Shown here: positions 14,058 to 15,604 of the stretch, piece by piece
Numbering within the stretch: the stretch's first letter is position 1
How the letters are laid out: the number at the start of each line of letters is the position of its first letter
NCBI GenBank assembly: GCA_031284845.1
Contig: JAITXH010000212.1
Location: forward strand, 1-15,604
Source of the DNA: Puniceicoccales bacterium
Lineage (GTDB): Bacteria; Verrucomicrobiota; Verrucomicrobiia; Opitutales; UBA953
Direction: 5' to 3'
Length of the DNA: 15,604 nucleotides
Notes under the pieces: model-generated
Seen by the model: the letters and a program-made list of their open reading frames with translations, nothing else
What the model was told of the DNA's origin: nothing
Database searches by the model: none
Made by a program: the position numbers and the translations under genes

Positions 14058-15602
14058 ATGTCCATTATCGCAGTTCTCGACTTCGGATCCCAGTACACAC
14101 AAGTCATCGCCCGCCGCGTCCGCGAGTGCAATGTCCATTCCCGCATATTCCCGTTTGACACACCGGCATCTGCCCTGAAAGCCGAAGGCGTCGTCGGCAT
14201 CATCCTTTCCGGCGGCCCCGCCAGCGTCAAAGCGCCCGGCTCGCCCCGCCCCGATCCCGCCGTGTTCGACCTGGGAGTGCCCGTGCTGGGCATTTGCTAT
14301 GGCTTGCAACTGCTCGCGGAAATGAACGGCGGCAAGGTCGCCAACAGCAAACAACGCGAATACGGCAACGGCAAGCTGACCATCAAACCCGGCTCAAAAT
14401 TGTTCGCCGGCATCAAGGGGCCGCTCACCGTTTGGAATTCTCACGGCGACAAACTGACCAAGCCCCCCGCAGGAGCCAAAGCGATCGCCAGCACAGAAAA
14501 CTCCGCTTACGCCGCCATTGAGGATACCGGGCACCAGCGCTACGGCTTGCAGTTTCACCCCGAAGTCAACCACACGCAGCACGGCATCAAAATCCTCAAA
14601 AACTTCCTCTATAAAATCTGCCGCGCCAAGGCCGATTGGAAGATGTCCAACTTTGTCAACGAAGCCATCGCCACCGTGCGTGCCCAAGTGGGCAAGAGCA
14701 ACGTCATCCTCGCCCTCAGTGGCGGAGTGGACTCCTCCGTCGTCGCCGCGCTCCTGCACAAGGCAATCGGCTCCCAACTCACCTGCGTTTTCGTAGATCA
14801 CGGCCTGCTCCGGCTCAACGAGCGTGCCCAAGTTGAGAAAATGTTCCGCGACCACTTCAAGGTGAACCTTATTGTCGTGGACGCTGCCGAGCGCTTTCTC
14901 AACGCGCTCAAAGGCGTGGAAGACCCCGAAAAAAAACGCAAAATCATCGGGCACGAATTTATTAAAGTTTTCGAAGACGAGTTTTCAAAAATCGCGCGCA
15001 AAAGCCATGCAGAGTTTCTCGCGCAAGGGACGATTTACCCGGACGTCATCGAGTCTGCCGCCATCGCCGGCAACCCCTCGGCCACCATCAAAAGCCACCA
15101 CAACGTGGGCGGCTTGCCCAAGACGATGAAGCTCAAACTCGTCGAGCCTATCCGCGAACTGTTCAAAGACGAAGTGCGCGCCCTCGGCCTCGAGGTAGGC
15201 TTGCCACACGACATGCTCTGGCGGCACCCCTTCCCCGGCCCTGGCTTGGGCGTGCGCGTCCTCGGCGAGGTAAAAAAAGAGTTTTGCGACATCCTGCGCG
15301 AAGCCGACGCCATCTTCATAGACGAGCTGCACAAAGCAAAATGGTATTACAAGACGTGGCAGGCCTTTGCCGTCTTCATTCCCGTAAAAACGGTAGGCGT
15401 GATGGGAGATGAGCGCACCTATGATTACCTCATCAGCCTGCGTGCCATCACCAGCACCGACGCCATGACTGCCGACTGGGCACGCCTGCCCTATGAACTC
15501 CTGCAACGTGCCTCGACGCGCATCATCAACGAAGTCAAGGGTGTCAACCGCGTCGTCTATGATATTTCATCCAAGCCTCCGGCGACGATAGAGTGGGAGT
15601 GA
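14058..15602 (+). CDS. guaA: GMP synthase (glutamine-hydrolysing)
   Basis: This enzyme converts XMP to GMP with ATP and glutamine-derived ammonia, the last step of guanine nucleotide synthesis, in the cytoplasm. The protein has 514 residues, complete and of standard length. The class I glutamine amidotransferase domain (about 1-190) has the nucleophile C80 in GICYGLQLL and the partners H167 and E169 in QFHPEV. The ATP pyrophosphatase domain starts about 205 with the P-loop SGGVDSS (221-227). The C-terminal dimerisation and XMP-binding domain (about 390-514) holds RHPFPGPGLGVR and ends KPPATIEWE, the invariant family ending. The ATG at 14058 gives the normal start MSIIAVLDFGSQYTQ; no Shine-Dalgarno sequence precedes it. 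The stop TGA lies 2 nt before the end of the window. Confidence 0.97.
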   Translation: MSIIAVLDFGSQYTQVIARRVRECNVHSRIFPFDTPASALKAEGVVGIILSGGPASVKAPGSPRPDPAVFDLGVPVLGICYGLQLLAEMNGGKVANSKQREYGNGKLTIKPGSKLFAGIKGPLTVWNSHGDKLTKPPAGAKAIASTENSAYAAIEDTGHQRYGLQFHPEVNHTQHGIKILKNFLYKICRAKADWKMSNFVNEAIATVRAQVGKSNVILALSGGVDSSVVAALLHKAIGSQLTCVFVDHGLLRLNERAQVEKMFRDHFKVNLIVVDAAERFLNALKGVEDPEKKRKIIGHEFIKVFEDEFSKIARKSHAEFLAQGTIYPDVIESAAIAGNPSATIKSHHNVGGLPKTMKLKLVEPIRELFKDEVRALGLEVGLPHDMLWRHPFPGPGLGVRVLGEVKKEFCDILREADAIFIDELHKAKWYYKTWQAFAVFIPVKTVGVMGDERTYDYLISLRAITSTDAMTADWARLPYELLQRASTRIINEVKGVNRVVYDISSKPPATIEWE

Positions 15603-15604
15603 GA

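Overview
The window is ordinary-density bacterial chromosome: about 58% G+C by eye, short spacers, and genes on both strands in short runs. It most likely comes from a member of the PVC group, with Verrucomicrobiota as the best guess. The cues are the long, three-domain IspG (the form of Chlamydiae, Bacteroidetes, Verrucomicrobia and plants), an ECF sigma / membrane protein / PDZ protein cassette of a style common in that phylum, and no Shine-Dalgarno sequence before nearly any gene. NrdG points to a capacity for anaerobic growth. The Lpt permease and a lipoprotein point to a Gram-negative envelope. The taxonomic call is inference.

Layout: (1) 2-2089, plus strand: ispG (isoprenoid precursors by the MEP pathway), lacking its first few codons. 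(2) 6557-2099, minus strand: LptF/LptG-type permease, atpD, atpC, nrdG, queE. The last four are closely spaced. atpD carries an in-frame TAG at codon 228, replacing the Glu of the near-invariant YGQMNEPPG motif, while both flanks are intact. A 75-nt leader before queE can fold into a nested stem that ends in a T-rich tract. (3) 6662-8003, plus strand: a small lipoprotein and a nitroreductase. (4) 8926-8027, minus strand: a XerD-type tyrosine recombinase. (5) 9225-11408, plus strand: an ECF sigma factor, a one-pass membrane protein that is a likely anti-sigma factor, and a secreted PDZ protein. All three overlap at their ends, and a strong intrinsic terminator follows at 11496. A Fur-box-like palindrome lies in the spacer upstream. 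(6) 11610-15602, plus strand: an ABC-F ATPase, an 80-residue membrane protein with a zinc ribbon, and guaA (GMP synthase, complete).

Most genes are core housekeeping (isoprenoids, ATP synthase, deoxyribonucleotides, queuosine, envelope, chromosome dimer resolution, translation, purines). No insertion sequence, prophage, CRISPR array, tRNA or rRNA was seen. The items most worth attention are the nonsense codon in atpD, the sigma/anti-sigma/PDZ cassette as a possible envelope-signalling module, and two candidate structured RNAs (queE leader; 3' UTR of the sigma operon). No clearly new multi-gene defence or mobile system is visible.
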